DNA from: Acanthochlamys bracteata
Taxonomy: Eukaryota; Streptophyta; Magnoliopsida; Pandanales; Velloziaceae
Reading direction: 5' to 3'
Assembly: GCA_019914995.1 (NCBI GenBank)
Contig: CM034135.1
Location: 8,062,501 to 8,126,500 of the forward strand
DNA: 64,000 nt
Each line of letters begins with the position of its first letter. The first letter of the stretch is position 1. Shown here piece by piece: positions 51,060 through 62,942 of this stretch. Position numbers and translations under genes: made by a program. The notes beneath the pieces were generated by a model. The model saw nothing but the letters and a program-made list of their open reading frames with translations. It did no database searches and had not been told where the DNA came from.

Positions 51060-51163
51060 TGAAGGAGAAAAAGTATATAGCTCTCGCTTCAATAAAGATG
51101 AAGAGGAAGATTGACTGATGAATTGCAGAGGTAAATTGTGTGACACTGCTTTTGAAGGTATCC

Positions 51164-51173
51164 GTATATATAG
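51164..51173 (-). promoter_or_regulatory. TATA box of NLR B
   Basis: On the - strand this reads CTATATATAC, 105 bases upstream of the ATG at 51059. NLR C has the related TATATATAT run at 62645-62654 in the matching place, so the element is conserved between the duplicates. Confidence 0.6.
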
Positions 51174-51240
51174 CAGAAGAAAAGTCGCACCCGTAAACTC
51201 TGTCTTTCTGATCTGAAGATTCAAAAATCAACAACTGCAC

Positions 51241-52142
51241 TAGTTAATTAAATTTAGCTGCCCGTTTGTTTGCATCATTGCATGCAAGCTTTCGTTTGGG
51301 TGTTTTCAGATTACAAAGCTGGAATTTTTTTAAAACATCATCATCATGGATAGTTGTGCTCATGATGAATGAAAGCAAGCTCACAAACCAGTTCTTCCAT
51401 GTTAATAAATTTTCACAAAGTCAATGTAAGATTAGAATATAACCATCATGGACATTTGTGCTCATCATGAAATGAGAGCAAGCTCACCAACTTGTTCTTT
51501 CATGTTAATTTATTTTCACAAGTCAGTGTATGATTAGAGTTCAAGCTCTAGAGAATTATTTATTCTAGAATCTTTCTTCACACAGTTACAGCGTTTAGAT
51601 AATTCAAGCTTTTGAAGGGGCTTTCATCACACAGTTACAGCTTTTAGAGAATTCGGTTGATTTACTACAAACTCTCGGTGCCTGTACTAAACTAATCACC
51701 TCATTTCCTTCAACTGTTGACAGGTCAAGAAGTTAACAAATCAAGACGACAACACAGACCTTGATGTATTCATGAATTAAAAGAATTTGCTTAGGAAAAT
51801 TTTGATTACGAGAGGCACGATAGTATCCAATTCAATTCTCTTTCTAGGAGATTATAGAACTCTGATTGCAGTTGTCTCGTATGTTATTGTATACTCCAGG
51901 TTACCGTGGACGTTTGAATTCTCCAATAAGGATTTAATTAATTGGATTTTAATGCCTTGATCGGTAAACATATTTAGAATTTCTGATGGGCATTCGCTTT
52001 GATTGAGCCGTCAGATTCGAAATATCACTGTAAGGGGTTTCCTGCAAAATGTTGTTATATATAGAATAACACAGTAATATTTGTTGTTCTTTCTTTCATT
52101 CTTCCCGCGTTCAATATTTCAGCAAGTACAAAATCAAATGAA
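51241..52142. other. NLR B upstream region with a tandem repeat
   Basis: A unit of about 100 bases (about 51343-51437) containing ATCATGGATAGTTGTGCTCATGATGAA and AGCAAGCTCAC is repeated in altered form at about 51438-51540. The first unit matches 62840-62942 upstream of NLR C. The rest, up to the PPR relic at 52143, shows no gene. Confidence 0.6.
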
Positions 52143-54530
52143 ATGATCGGATCCGAATTTCCACCGCCGGCGCCACCGCCCTTGCCGGAAGGTCTACCAT
52201 TACGCTACGTCATCAACTTCATCGAAAGATCACCATCTCCCGCTACCGCGCTCTCTTACCTCGACTACCTCGCCGCAGACCGTAAACAATCGCGTATCTC
52301 ACTCGCGCCGTCGTTGCTCTTCTTTCTCCTCCGCCGCTTCTCCACTTCATCTCCTAATCTTCTACAAAATATTCTAGAACATTTTCGAAGGCTGCGACCT
52401 CACCGGCATAAGTTCGCCGAGGACGCTGCGCTGGTTGCGCTCAAATCGCTCTCTCGCGCTGGCCTTCCTCAGGCTGCATTCCACGTGTTCCAAAACCTTG
52501 AGGTAATAATAATAATCAGATTATGGAATTCATTATTGTTTTTGGTACGACTGAGTACGTGTTGTTAATATTGGTGGTGAAGTTAGTTTCGGTGATTGAA
52601 CGAGTATTGTTCGACGAAATGCCGTGCTGAATAACGTTTCTAGTTTACAGGCGTCAGTGCATTATTTTAACCATATTGTAGAATTCTGCTCTTGTATTTT
52701 GATTGATAGAATTGTTTATTTTAATAAGCCACATGTCTAGGAGATTCTTGATTTAGGAGTCAAGCCAAAGTTTGCACATTGCTTCTCCTTCCCAAATCCT
52801 TTTCTTTTTTGGTTATTTCATTTTGAGAAGAATAACCCTTGGCATTGTTAATTACGTTCTGCAATTCATGAATTTTTAGGCCGCCTTCGGCTGCAAGCCC
52901 AGCACCCATGCATACAATAATACCCTACTTGATGCATTTGTGTGTGCACGCAGCTTCAACGAAGCTGAGAACTTCTTGTCCTGTTTTCAACATCCACAGA
53001 TGTTGAACCCAACATACAGAGCTACAACATTCTCCTCCATGGCCTGTGCTAAAGGAAACAGCACGATCGTGCTGCCCAACTGATTGATACCATCTGGAAT
53101 GGCGGCGTTGAGCCTAACAATGTCACTTATGGCACTGTTATCCTTGCATGCTGCAAATATGGACTTTTAGATCTGGCACGTAACCTTTTTTAAGAAATGC
53201 AACCAGAAGGAAGTACAGCTGGATGTTGTTTGTTACAATGTGCTCATCGATGGGTATTTGAAGAAAGGCGAGCTTGAGAAAGGGTTGCAGGTTTGGGAGT
53301 TGCTGGTGAGGGATAATATGGTCAGCCCAAGTGTTGGGACTTACAATGCCATGCTGAATGGCCTTTGCAAGCTAGGCAAGCTGAAGGAGGTGATGGATAA
53401 TTGTTGATGAATTGTCATCAGCGGATGTCTATACTTATGGGATTTTGGTTCATGGGTTGTGTGACGCTGGGGATATAGATGCAGGTGTACAAGTGTATTC
53501 AGAGATGATCAAGAGCGGGCTTGCAGTTGATGTTGTCATATACAACTCTTTGCTCAGTGGGTTTTGCAGAACAGGGTAAATGGAAGATTGTCTGAAGCGG
53601 TGGGTTTGATGGGTAAGCAAGGAATTCATAATGTTGTGAGCTATAATATCTTGATGAGAGCATTCTTGGAGAAGAACAGGCTAGAAGAAGCAATCTCTGT
53701 CTGGCAACAGCTGCATGAAGATGACATGTGCGGTTTATATTCAGTAAGTTTTGGTGTTCTTGTTCATGGTTTATGCGAAAATGGTTACGTTAGAAATGCC
53801 TTGGACATTGTGAAGGAAGCACTGGAAGATGAGAGATGAGCAGGTTGACGTCTATGCCTTTTGCTCGCTAATAAATGGACTATGCAAGACTAAGAGATTG
53901 GATGATGCATTGTGAGTTTACAATGAGATGGTTAATCATGGATGCAAGCTTGTAGCTCTCAAATTTATAATGTCTTGATAAATGGCTTCTTTAAAACATA
54001 TAAATCAGCAGGTCCCTTAGTTTGTTTGACGAGATGGTTAAGAATGGCTGCAGTCCGACTGTTGCAACACACAACACCCTCATAAATTGCTTGCGCAAAG
54101 CGGAAATATTTCATGAAGCTTCACATTTCAAAAAAAAATGATAAAAGAAGGTCTCAAGCCTGACATTGTGACGTACAGCTCCTTGGTTGATGGTCTTTGT
54201 CGAGACAAGAAGCTCAGTCTTGCCTTGGAAATATGGAACCAAGTCTTAGAAACGGTGTAGGAGCTGATGTCGTTATGCATAACCTTCTCATCCATGGCCT
54301 TTGTTCTGCAGGAAAGGTTGAAGAAGCATTTGCTTATTAGTTCACAAATGGTGCATAAGAATTGCTCCCCCAACTTGGTGACATATAACACGCTTCTAGA
54401 CGGACTATATAAGAGTGGAGCTTGTGAAAGGGCTTCTCAGTTGTGGAATGAGATGATAGGAGCTGGATTAGATCCAGATATAATATCCTATAACATAGCA
54501 CTCAAAGGGCTATGCTAGTTGGAATCAAAT
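52143..54530 (+). pseudogene. Pentatricopeptide-repeat (PPR) pseudogene
   Basis: The first exon (52143-52502) is open (MIGSEFPPPAPPPLPEGLPL...). After an intron-like gap, recognisable PPR motifs follow from about 52880: AYNNTLLDAF, YNILLHGLC, VCYNVLIDGYLKKGELEKGL, TYNAMLNGLCKLGKLKEVM, YTYGILVHGLCDAGDIDAGV, VSYNILMRAFLEKNRLEEAI, SLINGLCKTKRLDDA and LVTYNTLLDGLYKSGACERA. They lie in different frames. In-frame stops include TAA at 53050-53052 and TAA at 53191-53193, and there are several frameshifts. P-class PPR proteins bind organelle RNA, and this resembles the At3g09060 group. The number of lesions means it cannot make a full product. Confidence 0.85.
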
Positions 54531-55663
54531 CACTCAGGCAGCAGAGTTACTTCATGACGCTTGAAGCCATGGTCGCATTCCTACTACTATCACATGGAAT
54601 ATACTGATCAGGACTATAATCAGCAATGTCCTTGTTGAGAGGAATTCTTCTAATTGGTAGCTAACCTCAAATTTTGCCTGTGACAGCATTATTCATGACT
54701 ATTCTTCAAAGTACATGGTGAGTAATTTCTTTATTGATTGGTTCTGTGATCCCAGATCTGAAAAATCCAACCAAAAATGCTGGGAATTGTGAAATATGAA
54801 AGTAGCTGTTTCATATACTATATTTTTGTAATCCCTGTCAGGGTACTTAAGAGGCTTGAAGAAGTGCTAGAAATTTCCAGATAAAACTACATAATTGGAA
54901 GTAGAAATTGAGGTTTGTTCCTAATTAATCATTTTGAAATGCTTTTAGTTATTCAAACATAAATAGTCATGTTGCTCAATTGAAGCTGAATGAGGATCAT
55001 TTTCTTCTTCTTATTTCACCATCTTCTTGTGATTTATGACATTGTATTTGATCAGTGTGCTAATAAAATTTTCTGGCTGCCCACTAATTCCTCTTTATTA
55101 GTCTAGCTACTGAGGCATGGTTGGCTCTTGCTGTCGTGAGATTATTTCATCTACTGACTTCCATGATGCCACTTCGTCTATATCATCTATGTGCATAGGT
55201 CTTACAGTAGAAATGCTACCTGTCCTCATTCTACTGTTTAAGTATTTTACAGCAGTAGTCTAATAATGGCACCCTCCTTTTAGTATCTAGTGTGTGATTT
55301 AGCTGCATGTCCACTAGAAAAATGTCTAAATTGATATTGACTAGAACGTCTTTTGAAATTTATGTCATAGCTTCACATTCTACTTTCCAAAGAACACAAA
55401 CCTAGAACTTCATGGATGGCATCAATGGTGGTAACCTTCTTGGCAATGGATGCATAATTGCTGAGTGTATGACATTGATGCAAAAGCAAAGTTAGCTTGC
55501 AAGAACTGGCTGTGGATTATTGAACCACACACAATCCAACTATAGCACAAATATGTTTATTCAAGAAAAACTCTAGTTATGATGCTAACAAGTACCGAAG
55601 TTATACACAAATAACCTTAAGAGTGAAAAACTTGTGAGGTAATTCCATACGTCATGCTCCTTT
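54531..55663. other. Spacer between two pseudogenes
   Basis: I see AT-rich sequence with no supported coding region. The first part may be the former 3' UTR of the PPR gene. Confidence 0.5.
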
Positions 55664-56470
55664 TCATCCTTCACCATTGTCTTTATCCTCAGTTGTTGCT
55701 GTTGTCTTATTCTGCAGGTTCTTCTCATAGATGACTTGAGCAAGCAAGCCTGCTAGTATTAATGCCAAAGTTCCAACATTGCCCCATTCTTCTTCTGGGG
55801 AACTTGTCACGGCATTTGCAACGGTAACAGCTAGCAAGAACATCAGTGCCAGCTATATATTTCTCTAGATTTTGAATCCTGCATTCCTTTGTAGTAACTT
55901 CCTTCATCTTCTCAGTTTCAACTTCAGCTTCTGCCTTAGCCTTTGGTGGTTTTGTGCGCCGGTTCTTGAAAGTGAGACCCCAGTCCCCATTCTGGACACT
56001 CTCGATCTTCTCTTCAAGATCCCTCAGAATTTGTTCTTTTTTCTCAATTTCCTGCTTCTTCATTTCTGCACTTAATCCGAATGCCTGCATCTGGTTGTTC
56101 AAGTTCTCCATTATCTGCCAACTAACAGTTAAAACTGTTACTACTTCAAGAAAAAATGACTACCAATTTTTTTCTCTGTATAGATGAAGTGGAGGTACAA
56201 CGGACCTTGATTCTGCTTCATCAAGCCCTGTAAATGCATCTTCTCCAATCTTACCAAATTCTGCATTGGCCTCCTTGCCAAACTTAGTCAGATTTGCAGA
56301 GCGTTCGTCTAAGAAATTGGTGATGCGGACCTTATGTGCTTGAAGCATTGCAATCTGTGCGAGAAGCTCTTGCTTGCGCTTATCTCCCTGCTAAGGTGAA
56401 GATGACCATCCTTTTGCCCATCGTTGCTGAAACAGCTGACCAAATCTTCTGCTTCCATCCAGATCTCCTG
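55664..56470 (-). pseudogene. Pseudogene of a coiled-coil protein with C-terminal membrane segment
   Basis: The - strand can be read in pieces: QGDKRKQELLAQIAMLQAHK, ITNFLDERSANLTKFGKEAN, then after an intron MENLNNQMQAFGLSAEMKKQ and KIESVQNGDWGLTFKNRRTK, then (another frame) LALMFLLAVTVANAVTSSPE and LALILAGLLAQVIYEKNLQN, ending KDNGEG-stop at 55664. The protein was a long charged coiled coil with a hydrophobic C-terminal region, a type I associate with plant plastid-predicted proteins of unknown function. Lesions: TAG before QGDKRK, a frameshift after EVTTKE, and two TAG codons just before LALMFLL. The splice donor between the first and second pieces is also poor. Confidence 0.7.
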
Positions 56471-56840
56471 AAATAAAGAATGCTGTAGCAGGAAGAAGTA
56501 TCTTCATCGCTTTGAGGGTGTTCATATTTTTCTTGTTCAAAGAGCTCCTACCTCATGTTTACTGCCAATTGTTAAGGATATTCTTTAAAAAAATAGGTAG
56601 ATATTTGTCTTCTTGAAAATTTGAAGTTACTGCCTTTTTTTTCTGGAGCTGTGGAACTATTGTGCACTTCTTGTTGCTGAAAACAAGTGTGTTTGTGGGC
56701 CTGTCTTGAATTTACTCTTTTGATTGATGTTTCTTGTATGAATTGTTTTCTGGAACAACTAGCACATAAATGCATTGTATCAGATTGAAACAAAAAGAAA
56801 GCATAGAACACACGGTCTATGAAACAGTCTTTAACAATTG

Positions 56841-57241
56841 TTATGCCTTTACAATAATTGATACAATGATCTGGTAGACAATAAAATTGAGCACGCTGAG
56901 GATAGATAGTAAACAAAAGAAGTAATCCAGATGGCCTTGGTTCAAATTGTCAGGAATCCATCCCAGCTTTCTTTGTTCTTTGTTTGTTGTGCTTATGACG
57001 ATGGTGACGAGCAGTGTGCTTTTAGACAATTCCCAGGTGGAACAGCTGCCAAAGATGAAGTAGAAGAATTCAATTATCCGATGAATATGGAAACCTCAGC
57101 AGCATCAATGACCTGAGCTATACGTGTAAGAGGGCTTCCTCCAGGTTTCTGGCGTCTTTATAACCGCGTGCCAAAGAAGGAGCTTACAACTGCAATGGCC
57201 ATCACCAGAAGTGCTACCAAAATTATCTTTTCTTTCATTTT
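56841..57241 (-). pseudogene. Fragment of an NPF (NRT1/PTR) transporter gene
   Basis: On the - strand, MKEKIILVALLVMAIAVVSS then FFGTR and KPGGSPLTRIAQVI match the central helix-loop of NPF nitrate/peptide transporters. After a deletion, another frame gives WIPDNLNQGHLDYFFCLLSI and LSVLNFIVY, the hallmark C-terminal WIP..LN.GHLDYFF motif of the family. Stops (for example TAG after FFGTRL) and the missing middle and N-terminal parts make it a dead fragment of roughly 130 codons from a gene of about 600. Confidence 0.75.
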
Positions 57242-58330
57242 TTAGAATAACAAAAAGAATTCTTTTATTGAATTGAAAATAATAAAAAGTCGGTGATAGA
57301 AAACTCTAATTGATAAAATACATAACATTTGGGCTAAACAAATAGCAAAAACATTTTAAACGAGTATCTAATCGAGTGGTTCCATTCGAAATCTTACTTT
57401 AAAAGTTAGTACTATGTGCAAGTAAAAAGTTAAAGAGAAAAAGTCATTATCGATAATGTCATATGTAAGAGTTTTTTGTTTGTTTTTTGTTTAAAGACTG
57501 TTTCATGTCATTATCTTAGAGTCTCTAGAAGAGAAAGGAACCACTAAATGATCACAAGTGCAAGCAGAAAAAAAATTTTATTATTACAAAAAAGGCTAAT
57601 ATAACACTTTCTCCCTTAATGATCTATACCATAAGATAATTTAAATTCTAATGCAAATATGCAACCGATGATTATAAAAACATTCACACCATAATAAATT
57701 AAATAGTTAATAATAATTTTAACTTGTAGTTTGATGGGCTTACGGGAACACAGTTTTTAGGATTTCAATTCCAAAAACTTTTTGCAAATAAGTTGTATCG
57801 CTCAAAGTATGAGAATGAAATTTTGGATGTTGTTTCGCTCAAAGTTGATTGATATTAATTAATGTTGTATCGTTCAAAGTATGAGATGCTGTTTAGAATT
57901 ACTTACAAATTTTTTTTATTATAAATTTTTTAATATTTTTCAATAAATTTTATATAATGTTTACAGAATTTTTTAAAATTTTAAAAAATAGAAAAATATT
58001 TTTCATTATAAAAATTTATTAATACTTATTTTTATTAAATTTTTTAATTTAAAAAATAAAACATATTTTTTGAAATTATAAAAATATTTTTTATTTTGAA
58101 AAAAGTTTATTTTAGAATCACTCGTCTGATGAAATTTTGAGTGATGCACAATAATGAGAATGTTTTTTTATTTTTGAGGTACAACCATTCCGAACTGAAT
58201 TAAGATACAATTGATTAACTTTACGATGACCAAACAAAAATTTGAAATGAAAGACGGAAATTTTTTCTGTAGCTAAAATTGAAAAGAACATTACACATGA
58301 AGAAGCATCTAAGATCTACTTGTACTGAGA
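57242..58330. other. NLR C 3' flank and AT-rich repeats
   Basis: Repeated GTATCGCTCAAAGT words occur at 57790-57880 (three imperfect copies). An AT-rich MITE-like block spans about 57890-58130, and from about 58128 the sequence matches the 3' flank of NLR B. No gene is present. Confidence 0.55.
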
Positions 58331-58801
58331 TTATAGCGATTGGAAGGCACGCTGGTAGTAAAGCTTGAGCTCCGTATCATTCTCAACCCTGCTCATGATC
58401 GATGCCCATAACTCGTCCTCCATACTAATCTTAAGTTGTCCGTTTCTGATGATTTCAGTCCCGAAAGGGAGCTTCTGCAAACGGTCACAATCATCGATTT
58501 CTAGAAGCTTGAGAGAAGGGAAAGCGTACTCACCGTCGCAAAAGCTGTGCAGATTACGCAATCCAAATAGCTTCAATGTCTTCAAGCAACGGAACGGTTC
58601 TTCTACAATATTTTCTTCTATTACTAGACCACCAGCCACGCTGTCTTCTGCAATAACTTGCTTCATCAGGGAACAATAAGCCACTTCAAGATGCTCGAGG
58701 CTTCGGAGTTGCATAACCCAAGTAATGTTTTTTAATTTGTGGCAGAGAGAAAGATCTAGCTCCCGGATCGAAGGCAGAGCTACTCCTGCAGGTTGTACTT
58801 G

Positions 58802-58843
58802 TTGCCATATGATTTCTTTAACTTGCCATATGATTTCGTTAAC
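58802..58843 (-). repeat. 21-base in-frame tandem duplication inside NLR C
   Basis: Two adjacent copies of TTGCCATATGATTTCNTTAAC (one difference) encode VNEIIWQ and VKEIIWQ on the - strand. NLR B and NLR A have a single copy here, so the duplication is specific to C. Confidence 0.9.
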
Positions 58844-59683
58844 TTTTCGCATTGTAAGAGTTTCCAACTCCGGAAGAGCCCATCCTTCTTCAAATATCAG
58901 CAGTGAATCAAAAGATTCAAACCTGAGCTCCTTGAGATTTCTGCTCAATAGTGATCTAGTACCAACGAGATTTACCATCTTTCTCTTCTCGTCTTCATTA
59001 CAATCACTTCTACTGATCAAAGAAATTGATCACGTGAAATTAGTTTCTGATAATTGGAGAAGATCATCAAATCTTTCCACCGATATCCCAAGATATTGCC
59101 AGCTGTTGCTCAAGCTCAGTACCTCTTCAATGCTTGCGGATGCCCTTTCTTGCTGGTCGATTATTCCCCAACCCACGAAATTACTGACGTGCAGATCAAG
59201 TACTAGTAGATCAGATAGGCTCGATATCAATCCATATGGTATGTATTTGAGTTTCACTGCACTCCGAAGAAGCAGAAACTTGAGCTTTTTCAAGTTCTTC
59301 ATTGTGTTCGGCAGTTTCTGTATATAAGTATAGGATAGATTCAAATAGAGAAGATTTTCAAAAGAACCAATCTCCTCGATATTATACACACTCCAACAAC
59401 ATTGTAAATCCAAATATTGCAGCTTTTGCGGAGAAACCAATTGTGGAATAGAGAGGCTTTTATAATTGTCGGAAAAGATTGTAAGGCTTAACAATTCTGA
59501 GCAGTGTAGTGGGTACGTTTGTGCTTCACCTTCTTCTTTGATTAGTAAAGATAGACGTTGCGCCCCTTGCAACTGGTGGGTATCAATTTCGTTGACTTTT
59601 GTCACCATCCATTTATTTGGTTTGTGCCCCTTTTCGTTAGCAATCCATAACGCCATATCTCGAATAACGTCGTGCATCCACAC

Positions 59684-60945
59684 CTGCGCATTAAGTTTTT
59701 TCATAAAAATAGAGAGGTAAGTGCATACATCGTAGTATAGTGATCATTTTCAAAACCAAATTGTTAGATGGACGGTTCGTATGAATAATATAATATTGCA
59801 TTCGACGGTATAAGATGATTAAATAACTTTTTCATAACATTAAATTTTAACTTTTCACAAAAAATAAACTTTAATGCTAAATCTTATATGGTTTTTAAAA
59901 ATTGATTAATGTTTAGGTTCAAATCCAAAAACAAATCATAAAATTGGATTCTCACATTAAAAAAATTGACTAATTTTTAAAAAATTAGCATCTTCTATTT
60001 ATAAGCATATAGTTATTCCAACATCCAGTTAATGTGAAATCATTAAAGGGTGTGGGCTGTTAAGCCTACAAAATTAGAATCTATTTGGCCCAATCTAACG
60101 CGAGTTGCTGGTCCATCTTCAAATTAGTTAATCCATTTTTTATTTGGACATCATCTGAAACTCCTAAATGACTAATCCAATTCTAGCTCACTAAACTAGT
60201 TTGTCTTTTACTCAGGCCTATCAAATTCTATACATTACTAATCTGAGTCTAACCTAATTTGGAGGCCTAATACAAACGATGTGTAGTTTGTGTAGATGCA
60301 TGGTAGTACTAGTTTCGACCTTCTGCGTACGTGAAAGTGTTCGAGTAATAACTGATTAATAAATATCTATTTAGACAATTATTGAATAGCTCAGCTCTCC
60401 AAAAATTAAATTAAAAAAAAAAAATAGAAACCCTATACTAAATATTAGACTATCTGCAACGGTTTAATTAAAACTAGCCATATCTATATTGTATTACTCC
60501 TAAAGTTCAAAATATGACATGCCAATCATATAAAATATTAAAAAATTGGCGAACTAAAACAAATATATTTATAAATTCTGATTTCATTTAAATATGTTTA
60601 AAGTAACTATTATTTACCTGATAGCAAAATTGGGGAACTAAAAAAAATCTGCTTGAGAAAATTACTAATTATCAACCCGATAGTAATAAGACTTAAAAAA
60701 AGATTGACTTGATACACATATAAGTTAAGCTTTTAGTTGTTGCAGGATTGATGATTATTACTTATGCTAATTGGAAGGTTGAGCAAATAAAAAAGGAAAA
60801 AGAAAACACATCAAAATTGTTCTAGCTTATAGAAGAACAACTATGAGCCCCAAGATATAGCAAAAATTTGAAATCATCAAAGAATATACCAGAATGAGTA
60901 AAAAGGAAAAATAAAATTATTACTAAAGATTAGTAATTTACTTAC
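59684..60945 (-). other. Enlarged NLR C intron
   Basis: The intron is 1262 bases against 388 in B and 164 in A. The ends still match B (for example GATTGATGATTATTACTTATGC near 60750), so the extra DNA lies in the middle. I recognise no coding sequence or known element in it. Confidence 0.6.
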
Positions 60946-62942
60946 CTCCGTCTCATCGGCAGGATCATGTTCTAGCAATGCTGCCATTTTCAATCTTCCA
61001 ACGAGAAAAATACCGTCTCTATAAGCACTGTCATAATTATTTGTCGAGTTGCAATCTAGAAACCCGAAGCCAATCCAACTAAGTATAAGCTTGGAGACAT
61101 CTATCTTCGAATCTTCAGGCCACAGTGCACAAGACAAAAAACATTGCTTAGCTGTATCATCCTGCAAAGAGTCATAACTAAGCATAAGTATATTAAATGT
61201 TTCATCTTGTCCATCTGGTACTCGAAGGTGTTTTGATTTTCTGATAAATTTGAGAGCCTCCCGCCACTCTGTGGTAGTTGGTTTTGTAGCCATAGCGCTC
61301 CCAATAGACTTCAGTGCAAGGGGCAACCCCTTACATTCCTCAGCAATAGCTTTTCTGCGACGAGTTGGATTCCTCCATCCGACATGAGATCTTCAGAAAT
61401 TTTCTCTTTAAATAAAAGCCACGCGTCTTCCTTCTTCAACGTATCAACCTTGATCGTCCTCTTGACTTGCATTTCAACACATACTTTGGGAAATCTTGTG
61501 GTTAATATCACTTTTCTCTTAAATTGTTTGCCACCTTGGATCGCAGGAATTCCAACCTCATGTAGATCCAGAGATTCCCAGACATCATCTAAGAATAGAA
61601 GAAAGTTCTTCTTGCTCAAATCGTTAGAGATGAGTTTGGGTAGGTTCTCTTTATCATCCTCACTCAGTTTTAATTCCTTCGCTATTTTTGTTGAGAGGTT
61701 CTTCGGTGTACAATCTTTTGAAACCACGACCCAAATAACACGATCAAAGTTGTTATAGCTGCTAAGTGAGCCGCCAGATCGTAGCTCATTGTTTATTCTC
61801 TTGAGCAGTGTAGTCTTGCCGATTCCACCCATACCTACTATTCCCAACATATTTTCTTCATCATCACCAAAATTTTGGCCTCCTTGATGTAGGAGTCTAA
61901 GCCGAAAGTGGAAGAGTCAATTTTTGCTCTTGAACAATTCTGGGAGGCGGCTTCATCCCCGCTGTTGTTGTTGTGAACAACTCCTTCCTCGAGAAGAGTC
62001 TGCACTCGTGCGAGCAATTTAGGCGATGCAACACTGATCTGCGAACATAGTCAAAGGTGAAAGGACTCTTGCGTTGGAGATTGTGGTGGATCGGTTGGGT
62101 AGCTTCTTTAAGTATTCGTTCAACCTTGTCGAGCCAATTGTCTACTTCATTCGGCCGGACATGCCCTCTAAGATTAAAGATTTCAATTTTAAGAGAGACA
62201 TCGTTATTGAGAATCTGCAAATCCTCGGAGGCTTTGTTGAGAGCATTGATGTTGGAGTTGAGACGCGGAGATATGGTATCAATGTTGTTGTCGGCGCATG
62301 GCAATAGCAATTGTTCGAAACCCAATGCCCGATTAAATGCATTCCTTGAGATATGGCTTTTGACCCGAATAAGTCCTTCCTCGAGATATGGTATGCACCC
62401 CGCCGCTAGCATGGTGATCGTTGCGACCAAACCGGAAGACCCAGTTAACAAACCGCAAAGTCGGTCGTTCTTTAATGCTTCCATGATGGTTGGTTGGTGG
62501 AGAGAAGGAGGAGGAGGAGGAGGAAGGCGTGGATCGAGCATTGAAGGAGAAAAAGTATATAGGTCTCGCTTCAATAAAGATAAAGAGGAAGATTGTGATG
62601 AATTGCAGAGGTAAATTGTGTGTCATCGCTTTTTGAAGGTATCCATATATATATCAGAATATATATTAGAAGAAAAGTCGCACCGTAAATCTGTCTTTTC
62701 GATTCAAGATTCAAAAATCAACATTTTGCAAACAATAATAATGCACTAGTTAATTAAATTCTATTTCTGTGTTTTTTTGCATCATTGCATGCAAGTTTTC
62801 GTTTGGGTGTTTTCAGATTACAAAGCTGGAATTTTTTAAAACATCATCATCATGGATAGTTGTGCTCATGATGAATGAAAGCGAGCTCACAAACCTGTTC
62901 TTTCATGTTAATAAATTTTCACAAAGTCAATGTAAGATTAGA

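Larger units (their letters stand above)
58331..62541 (-). pseudogene. NLR C: broken duplicate of NLR B
   Basis: Exons about 62541-60946 and 59683-58331 are separated by a 1262-base intron at the same site as in A and B. The sequence closely follows B, including the leader MLDPRLPPPPPP, the doubled hydrophobic N-terminal segment, P-loop GMGGIGKTTLL, FLLFLDDVW, CFLSCALWPED and VWMHDVIRD. Lesions are frameshifts in the N-terminal part (several single-base indels at about 61868-62480), a 2-base insertion near 61350 just before GLPLAL, and TGA at 59030-59032 where A and B have CGA (arginine) in the LRR region. A 21-base tandem duplication adds seven residues at 58802-58843. The gene cannot encode a full receptor. 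Confidence 0.88.
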
